64,000 nt of DNA. It comes from Streptomyces sp. NBC_01341. GTDB lineage: Bacteria; Actinomycetota; Actinomycetes; Streptomycetales; Streptomycetaceae. A model generated the notes under the pieces. It did no database searches. It saw nothing but the letters and a program-made list of their open reading frames with translations, and was not told where the DNA came from. The position numbers and the translations under genes are program-made. Shown one piece after another: positions 1-7,811 of the stretch; position 1 is the stretch's first letter, and each line of letters opens with the position of its first letter. Location of the stretch: the NCBI RefSeq assembly GCF_035946055.1, contig NZ_CP108364.1, forward strand, positions 2,418,001 to 2,482,000, read 5' to 3'.

Positions 1-1
1 C

Positions 2-31
2 AAACCGCCCGGCGCCTCGCACGGGGCGGTT
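2..31 (-). terminator. Terminator of DUF3817 gene
   Basis: Inverted repeat AACCGCCC (3-10) and GGGCGGTT (24-31) with a 13-nt loop, 13 bp beyond the stop codon of the minus-strand gene at 44-376. Read on the minus strand the stem ends in GGTTTG, a short U-containing tail typical of Streptomyces intrinsic terminators. Confidence 0.6.
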
Positions 32-43
32 CGGCGGTGCGGA

Positions 44-376
44 TCAGGCCTTGGCGGTCTGCGGGGAGCCGTCGGCGATCAGCGGCTCCACCTCCCGGAC
101 CACCTTGCGCTCGACGAAGAACGCGGCGGTCGGGATCGTGCCGGAGATCAGCACCCAGAGCAGCTTGCCGACCGGCCACTTCGCCTTGGAACCGAGATCG
201 AAGGCGAAGACCAGGTAGATGATGTAGAGGACACCGTGGATCTGCGAGACGACGAGCGTCAGACCCTCACCGGTGTCGAAGCCGTACTTGAAGATCATGC
301 AGACGCACAGGATCAACAGCATGACGGCGGTGACGTAGGCCATCACCCGGTAGCGGGTCAGCACACTGCGTTTCAT
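44..376 (-). CDS. DUF3817 domain integral membrane protein
   Basis: A 110-residue protein starting MKRSVLTRYRVMAYVT. The ATG at 374-376 is chosen over a longer frame because the N-terminal extension is Arg/Gly/Pro-rich and lacks the DUF3817 pattern. Three hydrophobic segments are visible (about 10-30, 43-60 and 70-88), with the family-typical histidine in the second (SQIHGVLYIIYLV) and a KAKWPVGK motif before the third. DUF3817 proteins are small actinobacterial membrane proteins of unknown function. It lies 77 bp downstream of a MarR regulator on the same strand and may be cotranscribed. A paralogue is at 5177-5527. Confidence 0.9.
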   Translation of the reverse strand: MKRSVLTRYRVMAYVTAVMLLILCVCMIFKYGFDTGEGLTLVVSQIHGVLYIIYLVFAFDLGSKAKWPVGKLLWVLISGTIPTAAFFVERKVVREVEPLIADGSPQTAKA

Positions 377-453
377 GGCATCGAGCGTATCCGGGCGGCC
401 GGGGCGATCTTGCGGCACCCTGCCCCCGGCGCCGCTCGCCCCGCGCGGCGCGG

Positions 454-963
454 CTACTTGTCCTCGAAGTCCTGGGCGGCCACCCGCAGCGGGCGCAGCA
501 TCGCGAAGATCTCGGCGCACTCCTCGTCGTCGTACGCCCCGAGTCCGAAGTCCATCGCCATCAGGTCCGCACTGGCCGCCTCGACGACCTCGCGGCCCTT
601 GTCCGTGATGGAGGCGAGGGTTCCGCGGCCGTCGTTGGGGTTGGGGCGCTTGGCGACGAGGCCCGACCGCACCAGCCGGTCGACGGTGTTCGTCACGGAG
701 GTCGGGTGCACCATCAGGCGCTCGCCGATCTTGGACATGGGCAGCTCGCCGGCCTGGGAGAAGGTGAGCAGGACCAGGGCCTCGTAGCGGGCGAAGGTCA
801 GGCCGTACGGCTTGACCACCGCGTCCACCTCGGCCAGCAGGATCTGCTGCGCCCGCATGATCGAGGTGATCGCACCCATCGAGGGCACCGGCCCCCAGCG
901 CCGGTGCCAGAGTTCCTCGGCACGGGCGATGGGGTCGAAGGGGAGGCTGAGCGGCTTCGGCAC
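454..963 (-). CDS. MarR family transcriptional regulator
   Basis: A 169-residue winged-helix regulator starting GTG (MPKPLSLPFDPIARAEELW). The DNA-binding region is at about 72-125: the recognition helix includes LMVHPTSVTNTVDRL, followed by the wing KRPNPNDGRGTLASITDKG. The family acts as a dimer on short palindromes and usually responds to small aromatic ligands. A TAAGGT hexamer lies exactly 6 nt before the GTG with no Shine-Dalgarno sequence, so the mRNA is probably leaderless. The gene follows the MFS gene by 31 bp and precedes the DUF3817 gene, all on the minus strand. No ligand can be inferred. Confidence 0.93.
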   Translation of the reverse strand: MPKPLSLPFDPIARAEELWHRRWGPVPSMGAITSIMRAQQILLAEVDAVVKPYGLTFARYEALVLLTFSQAGELPMSKIGERLMVHPTSVTNTVDRLVRSGLVAKRPNPNDGRGTLASITDKGREVVEAASADLMAMDFGLGAYDDEECAEIFAMLRPLRVAAQDFEDK

Positions 964-969
964 GGCACG

Positions 970-975
970 ACCTTA
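970..975 (-). promoter_or_regulatory. -10 hexamer of a leaderless MarR transcript
   Basis: TAAGGT on the minus strand, 6 nt before the GTG at 963. This spacing places transcription initiation at or next to the start codon. No ribosome binding site is present. Confidence 0.5.
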
Positions 976-994
976 CCGACTGGTCACATGGCGG

Positions 995-2302
995 TCATAC
1001 CCGTCTCGCACTTCGGTACCGGACGCGTGTTCTACGGACCTCCACGGCCAGCAACAGCGTCGTCACGGCGCCCACCGCCCCCGAGGCGGCGACCACCCGG
1101 TGGACCGGGAAGAACTCCGCCGCCAGTCCCGCCAGCGCCATACCGAGCCCCTGGACCGTCATCAGACCGGCGGTGAGCAGGGTCATCGCCCGGCCCCTGA
1201 GGTGCTCGGGGACCGCCTCCACGAACCACTGGTCGAGCCCGATGATGTACGCGGCGCCCGCGCCCGCCAGCACGAGGGCCGCCACGGTCGCGGCCGTCCC
1301 CGGGCGGAACGCGTACAGCACCAGGGGCAGCAGGCCCGCGACGGCGACCGGCAGCACGATCCGGGAGCGGGCACGGGGCCCGAGGGCGGTCCCCGCGTAC
1401 ACCTCGGCACCGATGTGGCCGACGGCCATCGCGCACATCATCAGCCCGAGGGCCGCCGGCCCCACGCCGATCGCGTCCGCGTACGGGGCCGCGAGGGCCT
1501 CCGGGGCCACCACGAAGAACGCGGGCACCCAGAAGAGGAGCAGCAGCCCTCTGATCTCGCGGTTGCCGAGGACGGCGCGCGTCCCGGCGAGCGACTCCTT
1601 CAGCAGCGTGCCGCCGGCGTCCCCTCCCGAGCGGCCGGGGCGGGCCCTGGTACCCAGGCGCAGCAGGGCCGCGGAACAGAGGAACGTGACCACGGTGACG
1701 GTGATCGCCCCGCGCGGGGACAGCGCGGCGAGCAGCATCCCGCCCGCGCCGAAGCCGATGAGCAGGGCGCTCTGCGAGACCAGGCGCAGCAGCGAGCGCC
1801 CGAGGACGTAGAGCGGCCCCTCTCCGAGGATGTCCGTGAGGGCGGCCGTACGGGTCCCCGTGAAGACGGGCGCCACGGCGGCGACCAGGCAGCGCAGTGC
1901 GAGGAGCAGGCCGACGGGAGTGCCCGGAAGCACCATGACGGCGACGCAGCCGGCGCAGATCAGGTCACAGGTGACGAGGACCCGCCGGGCCGGGTAGCGG
2001 TCGGCGACGCCGGCGAAGAGGGTTCCGCCCACGATGTACGGGAGGAAGCCGAGCGCGAAGGTGAGGGCGGACAGCAGCGGCGAGCCCGTGAGGTCGTAGA
2101 CGAGCACGGTGAGCGCGAGTTCGCTGACGACGACGCCGAGGAGGGAGAGCAGATGGGCGGCGAAGACAGCCCGGAACTCCCGCACGGCGAACACGGCGCG
2201 GTAGCCCCCGGCCCGGGGGCGCGGTACGGAATCGGTGGTCGGTACGTCGGCGGTGGACTCGTCGCGGGGCGTGCCCGCCGGAGTGGTGGTGTCGCTCGGC
2301 AT
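995..2302 (-). CDS. MFS family transporter (probable efflux)
   Basis: A 435-residue polytopic protein. The ATG at 2300-2302 (MPSDTTTPAGTPRDE) is the first start giving a normal MFS N-terminus; longer frames run into the divergent neighbour. After about 35 hydrophilic residues there are roughly 12 hydrophobic helices. The loop between helices 2 and 3 carries the MFS signature GVADRYPARRV. It resembles the MFS_3/enterobactin-exporter-like group of drug and siderophore exporters, but the substrate is unknown. It is divergent from an ArsR-type regulator, with an 18-bp palindrome between them, so repression by that regulator is likely. Confidence 0.9.
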   Translation of the reverse strand: MPSDTTTPAGTPRDESTADVPTTDSVPRPRAGGYRAVFAVREFRAVFAAHLLSLLGVVVSELALTVLVYDLTGSPLLSALTFALGFLPYIVGGTLFAGVADRYPARRVLVTCDLICAGCVAVMVLPGTPVGLLLALRCLVAAVAPVFTGTRTAALTDILGEGPLYVLGRSLLRLVSQSALLIGFGAGGMLLAALSPRGAITVTVVTFLCSAALLRLGTRARPGRSGGDAGGTLLKESLAGTRAVLGNREIRGLLLLFWVPAFFVVAPEALAAPYADAIGVGPAALGLMMCAMAVGHIGAEVYAGTALGPRARSRIVLPVAVAGLLPLVLYAFRPGTAATVAALVLAGAGAAYIIGLDQWFVEAVPEHLRGRAMTLLTAGLMTVQGLGMALAGLAAEFFPVHRVVAASGAVGAVTTLLLAVEVRRTRVRYRSARRV

Positions 2303-2340
2303 GGACGCAGCGTGGGGCAGGGCCCCGCCCCTCCGTAGAC

Positions 2341-2358
2341 TTTCGGCTGACGCCGAAA
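2341..2358. promoter_or_regulatory. Operator palindrome between MFS and ArsR-type genes
   Basis: Perfect inverted repeat TTTCGGC-TGAC-GCCGAAA in the 72-bp gap between the divergent starts at 2302 and 2375. Length, symmetry and position suit an ArsR-family dimer site controlling both genes. That the neighbour binds it is inference. Confidence 0.7.
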
Positions 2359-2374
2359 CTCGAGTGGGCCCTCC

Positions 2375-3352
2375 TTGCCGTTCCATCTGCACTTCGACGA
2401 GAGCGACCTGCTCCGCTGCCGCTTCGCCCTGTCCCCGCTGTGGGAGACCCAGGCGGCCGTGCGACTGCTGGCCCGCCCGGGGGCGTACGGCTACCACCTG
2501 CCCTGGCTGCGCCGCATCCGCGAGGACGCGGCGGCCCTCGACTTCACCCCGCTGTGGCTGCTCATGCCGGACGGCGGCCACAACCCCGACTTCGTCTGCC
2601 CGCCGCCCGTCGGCCCCACGACCACCTTCGAGGAGGAGATCGCGGGGGTGCGCGGCGTCGATCCGCTGGTCGCCCGCGACGACATCGCGCTGGCCCTGGC
2701 GGAGCGGCCGGACTCCCCCGCCGGTGAGCGGATGCTGGCCGACCCGGTGCGGGCGGTACGGGAACTCGCCGACCTGCTGGAACGAGCCTGGCGGGTCATG
2801 GTCGAGCCGCACTGGCCACGGCTGCGCTCCCTGCTGGAGGCGGACATCGCCTACCACTCGCGCCGCCTGGCCGAGGTCGGCTTCGAGCGCCTGCTCGGCG
2901 AGATCAGCCCGCAGCTGCGGTGGACGGACTCGACGCTGACCGTGGCCGGCACCAGGGGGAACCACACCCGGGTGCTCGGCGGCCAGGGACTCGTCCTGAT
3001 GCCCAGCGCCTTCGTCTGGCCCGACGTGGTCGGCGGGCACGAACCGCCCTGGCAGCCGGCCGTGATCTACCCCGCGCGCGGCATCGGCGGCCTGTGGACC
3101 CCGGCCGGCGACCGGACACCGGACGCGCTCGCCCGCCTGCTGGGCCGGGCACGCGCGGATGTGCTGTGCGCGCTCGACGAACCGGCCGGGACCAGCGCCC
3201 TCGCGCACCGGCTCTCACTCGCCCCCTCCTCCGTGTCGGCACATCTGGCGGTGCTGCGCGCCGCGGGTCTGCTCACCTCACGGCGTTACGGCCACCAGGT
3301 GCTGTACGAGCGCACGCCGCTCGGCATCGCGCTGGCCGCCCAGGAGACCTGA
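2375..3352 (+). CDS. ArsR-type regulator with DUF5937-like sensor domain
   Basis: A 325-residue protein with a TTG start at 2375 (PFHLHFDESDLLRCRFALSPLWE). Residues 1 to about 250 form the domain found N-terminal in many actinobacterial DUF5937/HTH_20 regulators. The C-terminal 75 residues hold an ArsR winged helix (SALAHRLSLAPSSVSAHL, then LRAAGLLTSRRYGHQVLYER). No cysteine metal site is evident, so metal sensing is unlikely. It is divergent from the MFS gene with a perfect palindrome between them, the usual arrangement for a local repressor of an exporter. The TTG is supported by the conserved FHLHFDESDLL beginning; no strong Shine-Dalgarno is visible. Confidence 0.9.
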   Translation: MPFHLHFDESDLLRCRFALSPLWETQAAVRLLARPGAYGYHLPWLRRIREDAAALDFTPLWLLMPDGGHNPDFVCPPPVGPTTTFEEEIAGVRGVDPLVARDDIALALAERPDSPAGERMLADPVRAVRELADLLERAWRVMVEPHWPRLRSLLEADIAYHSRRLAEVGFERLLGEISPQLRWTDSTLTVAGTRGNHTRVLGGQGLVLMPSAFVWPDVVGGHEPPWQPAVIYPARGIGGLWTPAGDRTPDALARLLGRARADVLCALDEPAGTSALAHRLSLAPSSVSAHLAVLRAAGLLTSRRYGHQVLYERTPLGIALAAQET

Positions 3353-3374
3353 CGCCGGCCGCCGGACCACCGGG

Positions 3375-4718
3375 TCAGCTGCCCGGCGCGGCAGTGCCCG
3401 CGGAGGCGGCGGGAGCGTGCTCCGCGTCCTGGTGCGTACGGACCGCGCGGGCGCCGGCCGCGCGGGCCCTGCGCTCCCGCAGCCGGGTGAGGAGGAGCGC
3501 CGCGGCCGGTGCCAGGGCGACGGGCAAGGCCGCCAACGCCCACACGCTCATCGGGAAGAGCAGGCAGGTCAGTGCGCAGAGCACCCAGTTGGCGAACGCG
3601 GCGGGGCGCTGGAGGAGCAGCAGCGCATAGCCGAGCAGCCGACCCGGAGACATCCGGAACAGCGCCTTCCCGTACAGCGACGGCAGGGGTCCGTACGGTG
3701 CGCGGCCATGCGGGGAGCCGTCGGCCGTCTCGTCCGTCTGCGCTTCCGAGGTATGGACGGACCGCCAGTCGCGTCCGGTCAGCGGGTTGGGCCGGCCGTG
3801 CATGTCGAGCCCGGTGACCATGTCCCCGCTGGCCGTGGCCCGGAAACCGCCCGCCCGGCGCAGTGCCTCGACGCGCACGACGGTGCAGGTGCCGTCGAGC
3901 ACGGGCGCCCCACGGCGGTTGGCCGCGCGCTGGGCCAGCGTCCGGAGGCGGAACCCTGCATGGCGGCCGTCTTCGTACCTGTCGGCCGGCGGGCCGACCA
4001 CGAAGGCGATGTCGGGGTCACGGAAGTAGCCCGTCATCCGTTCGAGGAGACCCGGGCGGGGGACGCGGCCCGTCTCCACGCAGACGATGAGGCCGTAAGC
4101 GTCACCGTGCTTGGCGATCCAGGCGTTGTGGTTGCCGTGCTCCGACCCGGCCTCGTGCGCGCCCCGCTCCTGGTTCCACTCGGGCACTCCCTTGCGGGTG
4201 AAGTGGTGCACACCGAGCTCGGCGCAGAGCATCCGGGCCTCCGGGTCGTCCCCCTCGTCGAGCAGCCAGACGTCCAGCGGTCCGGAGTGCCTCAGCTGTA
4301 CGGCGCCCTCCAGGACGGCCCGTACCGCCGGGAGCGGCACCCCGTCCGGGGCGTACGTGGCGAGGAAGGCGACCGCGGTGCCGGATCCGGGCTTCGCGGG
4401 AACCGGCTCCCTGGCCGCCCTGGCGGCGTACACGGTGAGCGCCGCGTTGACGAGGGCGACCAGCGCGAGCGCGCAGACGGTCAGGAACAGCAGTGTCCCG
4501 GCCGCCCCGAACCGGTCACCGTGCCCGGTCCCGAAGGCGTGCACGAGCGGGACGAGTGGCAGCAGTCCGCCGACCGCGGGGGCGAGTGCCGCCGCGTGGA
4601 CTGCTCCCGGCGTGCCCTTCTCGCCCGCGAGGAGAGGCCGGTACCTCACCCGGTACCCGGTCGGGGGCGACTGGGCACGCCTGCCGTGGTTGTCGTGGTC
4701 GTGACCCTCCGACGGCAT
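3375..4718 (-). CDS. GT2-like membrane protein with degenerate catalytic motifs
   Basis: A 447-residue protein, start ATG at 4716-4718 (MPSEGHDHDNHGRR). Two hydrophobic helices near residues 40-95 precede a GT-A fold-like region (AFLATYAPDG, VWLLDEGDDP), and two more helices lie near the C-terminus, as in cellulose synthase-like GT2 enzymes. Where relatives have the metal-binding D-x-D (pattern FDADFVPRPDFLER) this protein reads CVETGRVPRPGLLER. The QxxRW acceptor motif expected before the C-terminal helices is absent. It may be an inactive pseudo-glycosyltransferase or have altered chemistry. It is convergent with the ArsR gene (22-bp gap). Two palindromes lie upstream. Confidence 0.8.
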   Translation of the reverse strand: MPSEGHDHDNHGRRAQSPPTGYRVRYRPLLAGEKGTPGAVHAAALAPAVGGLLPLVPLVHAFGTGHGDRFGAAGTLLFLTVCALALVALVNAALTVYAARAAREPVPAKPGSGTAVAFLATYAPDGVPLPAVRAVLEGAVQLRHSGPLDVWLLDEGDDPEARMLCAELGVHHFTRKGVPEWNQERGAHEAGSEHGNHNAWIAKHGDAYGLIVCVETGRVPRPGLLERMTGYFRDPDIAFVVGPPADRYEDGRHAGFRLRTLAQRAANRRGAPVLDGTCTVVRVEALRRAGGFRATASGDMVTGLDMHGRPNPLTGRDWRSVHTSEAQTDETADGSPHGRAPYGPLPSLYGKALFRMSPGRLLGYALLLLQRPAAFANWVLCALTCLLFPMSVWALAALPVALAPAAALLLTRLRERRARAAGARAVRTHQDAEHAPAASAGTAAPGS

Positions 4719-4740
4719 CGCGCCTCCATGGTCGAATGTG

Positions 4741-4756
4741 TCTGTATCCCTACAGA
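4741..4756. promoter_or_regulatory. Inverted repeat over the promoter of the GT2-like gene
   Basis: Perfect TCTGTA-TCCC-TACAGA, 23 bp before the ATG at 4718. On the minus strand a TTGTCA hexamer (4772-4767) followed about 17 nt later by GGATAC makes a plausible promoter whose -10 falls inside the repeat. A repressor site is therefore plausible; the regulator is unknown. Confidence 0.5.
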
Positions 4757-4804
4757 AGGGGACATATGACAAGGTGTCGACCTGACAGGACCGAGTGAGC
4801 GCAT

Positions 4805-4820
4805 TCGTTCGGCCGAACGA
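4805..4820. promoter_or_regulatory. 16-bp perfect palindrome upstream of the GT2-like gene
   Basis: TCGTTCGGCCGAACGA is self-complementary over 16 bp with no spacer. It lies between the terminator of the thiamine-binding gene and the probable promoter of the GT2-like gene, so an operator is more likely than a terminator. Confidence 0.4.
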
Positions 4821-4823
4821 GAA

Positions 4824-4855
4824 GAGCCCCCGTCGCCCGCGGGCGTCGGGGGCTC
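4824..4855 (-). terminator. Terminator after thiamine-binding gene
   Basis: Stem GAGCCCCCGTCGCCC (4824-4838) with GGGCGTCGGGGGCTC (4841-4855), one mismatch and a 2-nt loop, about 30 bp past the stop at 4887. The stem is very stable but lacks a T-tract, which is common in high-GC actinobacteria. Confidence 0.7.
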
Positions 4856-4886
4856 CGGCATGCGCGGAGGCGGCGGGGACGGTCCG

Positions 4887-5180
4887 TCAGCCGGCGAGGT
4901 GGCGTTCCACCGTCTCGACCTTGGACGTCAGGCCGTCGGTCACACCCGGCCGGATGTCCGCCTTGAGCACCAGGGACACGCGGCCCGCACGGGCTTCGAC
5001 GGCCGCGACGGCGCGCTTCACCACGTCCATCACCTCGTCCCAGTCGCCTTCGATCGAGGTGAACATCGCGTCCGTGCGGTTGGGCAGCCCCGACTCGCGG
5101 ACGACGCGCACGGCGTCGGCGACGTATTCACCGACGTCCTCACCCACGCCCAGCGGACTGACGGAGAAGGCGACGATCAT
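4887..5180 (-). CDS. MTH1187/YkoF-family thiamine-binding protein
   Basis: A 97-residue protein starting [20 protein letters not shown]. It is a compact ferredoxin-like domain of the MTH1187 (DUF77) type, with the typical [15 protein letters not shown] segment and C-terminal [14 protein letters not shown] strand. Family members bind thiamine-like ligands; the role in actinobacteria is unsettled. The start ATG overlaps the stop of the upstream DUF3817 gene (ATGA), so the two are translationally coupled. A strong hairpin follows. Confidence 0.9.
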   Translation of the reverse strand: MIVAFSVSPLGVGEDVGEYVADAVRVVRESGLPNRTDAMFTSIEGDWDEVMDVVKRAVAAVEARAGRVSLVLKADIRPGVTDGLTSKVETVERHLAG

Positions 5181-5527
5181 GCGTTCACCTTGCCCTCGGC
5201 GCGGGCGCGGGCGGCGATCACGCCGTCGGCCTCGTACCTCTTGAGCAGCTTCTCGCCGTAGAGCCCACCGAACGGGACGACCGCGAGGAGGAAGAACAGG
5301 CCGACGCGCTTGAGCGGCCACTTGGCCTTGACCCAGACGTCCACGAGGAAGATCACGTAGATCGTGAACAGGATGCCGTGCAGCGCCCCGAGGGGCGGCA
5401 TCAGGAAGTCGATGTCCGAGACCCGCATGAGCAGCGAGCCGAAGATGAGCAGCGCCGGGAAGGAGAGCGCTTCGGGAAGCGAGATGAGGCGCAGCCGGTG
5501 CAGGGCGGAAGCGGTCTTGATGTCCAC
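5177..5527 (-). CDS. DUF3817 domain integral membrane protein (second copy)
   Basis: A 116-residue paralogue of the gene at 44-376. The GTG at 5525-5527 ([14 protein letters not shown]) is chosen because GAAGGTG lies just upstream and the longer frame is Arg/Pro-rich. Three hydrophobic segments are visible, with the conserved [15 protein letters not shown] helix and the KAKWPLKR motif. Its stop overlaps the ATG of the thiamine-binding protein gene by 4 nt, implying a two-gene operon. Function unknown. The divergent AIM24 operon starts about 210 bp away. Confidence 0.9.
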   Translation of the reverse strand: MDIKTASALHRLRLISLPEALSFPALLIFGSLLMRVSDIDFLMPPLGALHGILFTIYVIFLVDVWVKAKWPLKRVGLFFLLAVVPFGGLYGEKLLKRYEADGVIAARARAEGKVNA

Positions 5528-5728
5528 GAGGGCACCTTCGGTGGGAGGGGCTGGTCGGCTTGTGAACGCACGCACAAGCACAGCCATTGTGGCATCGCGC
5601 ACGACCCCCCTCCGAGCCGGGTCCCCGAACCTCCCCCGGAGCACGTACCGGTGCATTTCAGGGCCCCCTCAGGGGGCATTCGGGGTGGGATCGGTCACCG
5701 GGGCCTGTCCGCACGGCGCCCCGGCGGC

Positions 5729-5734
5729 TACCGT
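5729..5734 (+). promoter_or_regulatory. -10 hexamer of a leaderless AIM24 transcript
   Basis: TACCGT, with exactly 6 nt before the GTG at 5741. This spacing supports 5741 rather than the ATG at 5747 as the translation start of the first AIM24 gene. Confidence 0.5.
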
Positions 5735-5740
5735 CGCATC

Positions 5741-6379
5741 GTGGCGATGTTCCGACTCCAAGGCAGCAAGACGCTGGCCGTCGACCTGACAGGCGATGCC
5801 GTCAAGGCGAAGAACGGCTCGATGGTCGCGTACGACGGCCGGATGGACTTCAAGAAGATGTCCGGCGGCGGTGAGGGCATCCGCGGCATGGTGACCCGCC
5901 GCCTGACCGGCGAGCAGATGGTGATGATGGAGGTGAAGGGGCAGGGGACCTGCTATTTCGCCGACCGCGCGAGTGAGATCAACCTCGTCTCGTTGCACGG
6001 CGACACGCTGTACGTCGAGGCCAGCAACCTGCTGGCCACGGACGCCGGGCTGCGCACCGGCACCACCTTCACCGGCCTGCGCGGCGGGGCGAGCGGCAAC
6101 GGCCTGTTCACCACGACCGTCGAGGGGACCGGCCAGGCGGCGATCATGTCGGACGGTTCGGCCGTGGTGCTGCGGGTGACCCCCCAGTACCCGCTGAACG
6201 TCGACCCCGGCGCCTACATCGCCCATCAGGGCAGGCTCCAGCAGCACTTCCAGTCCGGCGTGAACTTCCGGACGCTCATGGGTGAGGGCTCCGGGGAGTC
6301 CTTCCAGATCCGCTTCGAGGGCGAGGGCCTCGTGTACGTCCAGCCCAGCGAGCGCAACACCGTGGGGGGCGACGTCTGA
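5741..6379 (+). CDS. AIM24 family protein 1
   Basis: A 212-residue protein from GTG 5741 (VAMFRLQGSKTLAVDL), or 210 residues from ATG 5747. The AIM24/TIGR00266 beta-rich fold is recognisable from GSMVAYDGRMDFKK, the GQGTCYFADRASEINL strand and the C-terminal GEGLVYVQPSE. Bacterial AIM24 proteins are cytosolic or peripheral with no established biochemical role; the name derives from a yeast mitochondrial protein needed for inner-membrane organisation. It is the first of three adjacent paralogues and overlaps the next gene by TGATG. No signal peptide or membrane helix is seen. Confidence 0.9.
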   Translation: MAMFRLQGSKTLAVDLTGDAVKAKNGSMVAYDGRMDFKKMSGGGEGIRGMVTRRLTGEQMVMMEVKGQGTCYFADRASEINLVSLHGDTLYVEASNLLATDAGLRTGTTFTGLRGGASGNGLFTTTVEGTGQAAIMSDGSAVVLRVTPQYPLNVDPGAYIAHQGRLQQHFQSGVNFRTLMGEGSGESFQIRFEGEGLVYVQPSERNTVGGDV

Positions 6380-7029
6380 TGCCGTTCCGCGAGATCAACT
6401 CGAAGATGGTCGAGGCCGTCGTGGCGCCCGGCCAGAAGATGTACAGCCAGCGCGGCGCGATGCTCGCGTACCGCGGCGACGTGTCGTTCACCCCGAACGT
6501 CCAGGGCGGCCAGGGCGGCCTGGGGTCGATGATCGGCCGGCGGGTCGCGAACGAGGCGGCCCCCCTGATGACCGTCGAGGGGAGCGGCACGGTGATGTTC
6601 GGACACGGCGGCCATCACATCCAGGTGATCAACCTGGCCGGCGACACCCTGTACGTGGAGGCCGACCGGCTGCTCGCCTTCGACGGCACCCTCCAGCAGG
6701 GCACCATGTTCATGGGCTCGCAGGGCGGGGTCATGGGGATGGTGCGCGGCCAGGTGACGGGGCAGGGCCTCTTCACCACGACGCTCAAGGGCCACGGCGC
6801 GGTCGCCGTGATGGCGCACGGCGGGGTGATCGAACTGCCGATCACCCAGGGCCGTCCGGTCCACGTGGACCCGCAGGCATACGTCGCGCACCACGGAAGC
6901 GTGACCAACAAGCTGTCCACGGCGCTCGGCTGGCGCGACATGGTGGGGCGCGGTTCGGGTGAGGCGTTCCAGCTGGAGCTCAGCGGCAACGGCGCGGTGT
7001 ACGTCCAGGCGTCGGAGGAGAAGCTGTGA
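6379..7029 (+). CDS. AIM24 family protein 2
   Basis: A 216-residue protein starting MPFREINSKMVEAVVAPGQK. The AIM24 hallmark is QRGAMLAYRGDVSF (about 24-37), followed by VEGSGTVMFGHGGHHIQVINLAGD, and it ends in GNGAVYVQASEEKL. It is the most glycine-rich of the three copies (QGGQGGLGSM). The ATG overlaps the preceding stop by 1 nt, and its own stop overlaps the GTG of the third gene by 4 nt, so all three are one translationally coupled unit. Function unknown; a heteromeric assembly of the three products is plausible. Confidence 0.9.
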   Translation: MPFREINSKMVEAVVAPGQKMYSQRGAMLAYRGDVSFTPNVQGGQGGLGSMIGRRVANEAAPLMTVEGSGTVMFGHGGHHIQVINLAGDTLYVEADRLLAFDGTLQQGTMFMGSQGGVMGMVRGQVTGQGLFTTTLKGHGAVAVMAHGGVIELPITQGRPVHVDPQAYVAHHGSVTNKLSTALGWRDMVGRGSGEAFQLELSGNGAVYVQASEEKL

Positions 7030-7799
7030 GTACGCCCGTGATCCATGATCCGTCGACGCTGCCGTCCGACGACAACGTCAACTCCTACACCTTCTGCGTG
7101 GAGCTCAAGGGAAGCCAGTGGTTCCTGCAGAAGGGCAAGATGATCGCCTACTACGGGCGCATCGACTTCAACGGGATCGGGCACGGGCGCTTCGAGCGGC
7201 TGATCCGCACGAGCTTCCACTCCCCCCTGCACGCCAGTGACTGGGTGGTGGCCGAGGGCAGCGGGAAGATGCTGCTCGCCGACCGGGCCTTCGACGTGAA
7301 CTCCTTCGACCTGGACGACGGCAACCTGACCATCAGGTCGGGCAACCTGCTGGCGTACCAGCCGACGCTGGCGCTGAAGCAGTCGATCGTCCCGGGCTTC
7401 CTGACCCTGATCGGGACGGGGAAGTTCGTCGCGGCGTCCAACGGCCCGGTGGTCTTCATGGAGCCCCCGGTGCGGGTGGATCCGCAAGCACTGGTGGGGT
7501 GGGCGGACTGCCCGTCCCCCTGCCATCACTACGACCACGGGTACATGACGGGCGTGATGGGCGGGCTGCGGTCGCTCACCGGGATCGGCGGCACCTCCGG
7601 CGAGGAGCACCAGTTCGAGTTCGTCGGGGCGGGCACGGTGCTGCTCCAGTCGACCGAGGTGCTGATGGCCGAGCAGGCGACCGGCGCGGTCCCGCACGAG
7701 CCGGGGGTGCCCGGCGGCGGTCCGGGAGCCGGTCAACACGGCTCCACACCCCGCATGCCCGGTCAGCTGGGGGACCTCCAGCGTCGCTTCGGCCTGTAA
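7026..7799 (+). CDS. AIM24 family protein 3 with C-terminal tail
   Basis: A 257-residue protein starting GTG (MSTPVIHDPSTLPSDDNVNS). The AIM24 core spans about residues 20-215, with GKMIAYYGRIDFNG and GSGKMLLADRAFDVNSFDLD. It differs from its neighbours by a CPSPCHHYDHGYM segment (Cys and His cluster near residue 160) and a Gly/Pro-rich tail ending PGQLGDLQRRFGL. The Cys/His group could bind a metal, but that is only suggested by composition. It is last in the operon; a 13-bp stem follows 12 bp after the stop. Confidence 0.9.
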   Translation: MSTPVIHDPSTLPSDDNVNSYTFCVELKGSQWFLQKGKMIAYYGRIDFNGIGHGRFERLIRTSFHSPLHASDWVVAEGSGKMLLADRAFDVNSFDLDDGNLTIRSGNLLAYQPTLALKQSIVPGFLTLIGTGKFVAASNGPVVFMEPPVRVDPQALVGWADCPSPCHHYDHGYMTGVMGGLRSLTGIGGTSGEEHQFEFVGAGTVLLQSTEVLMAEQATGAVPHEPGVPGGGPGAGQHGSTPRMPGQLGDLQRRFGL

Positions 7800-7811
7800 A
7801 CGATAGTCTGC

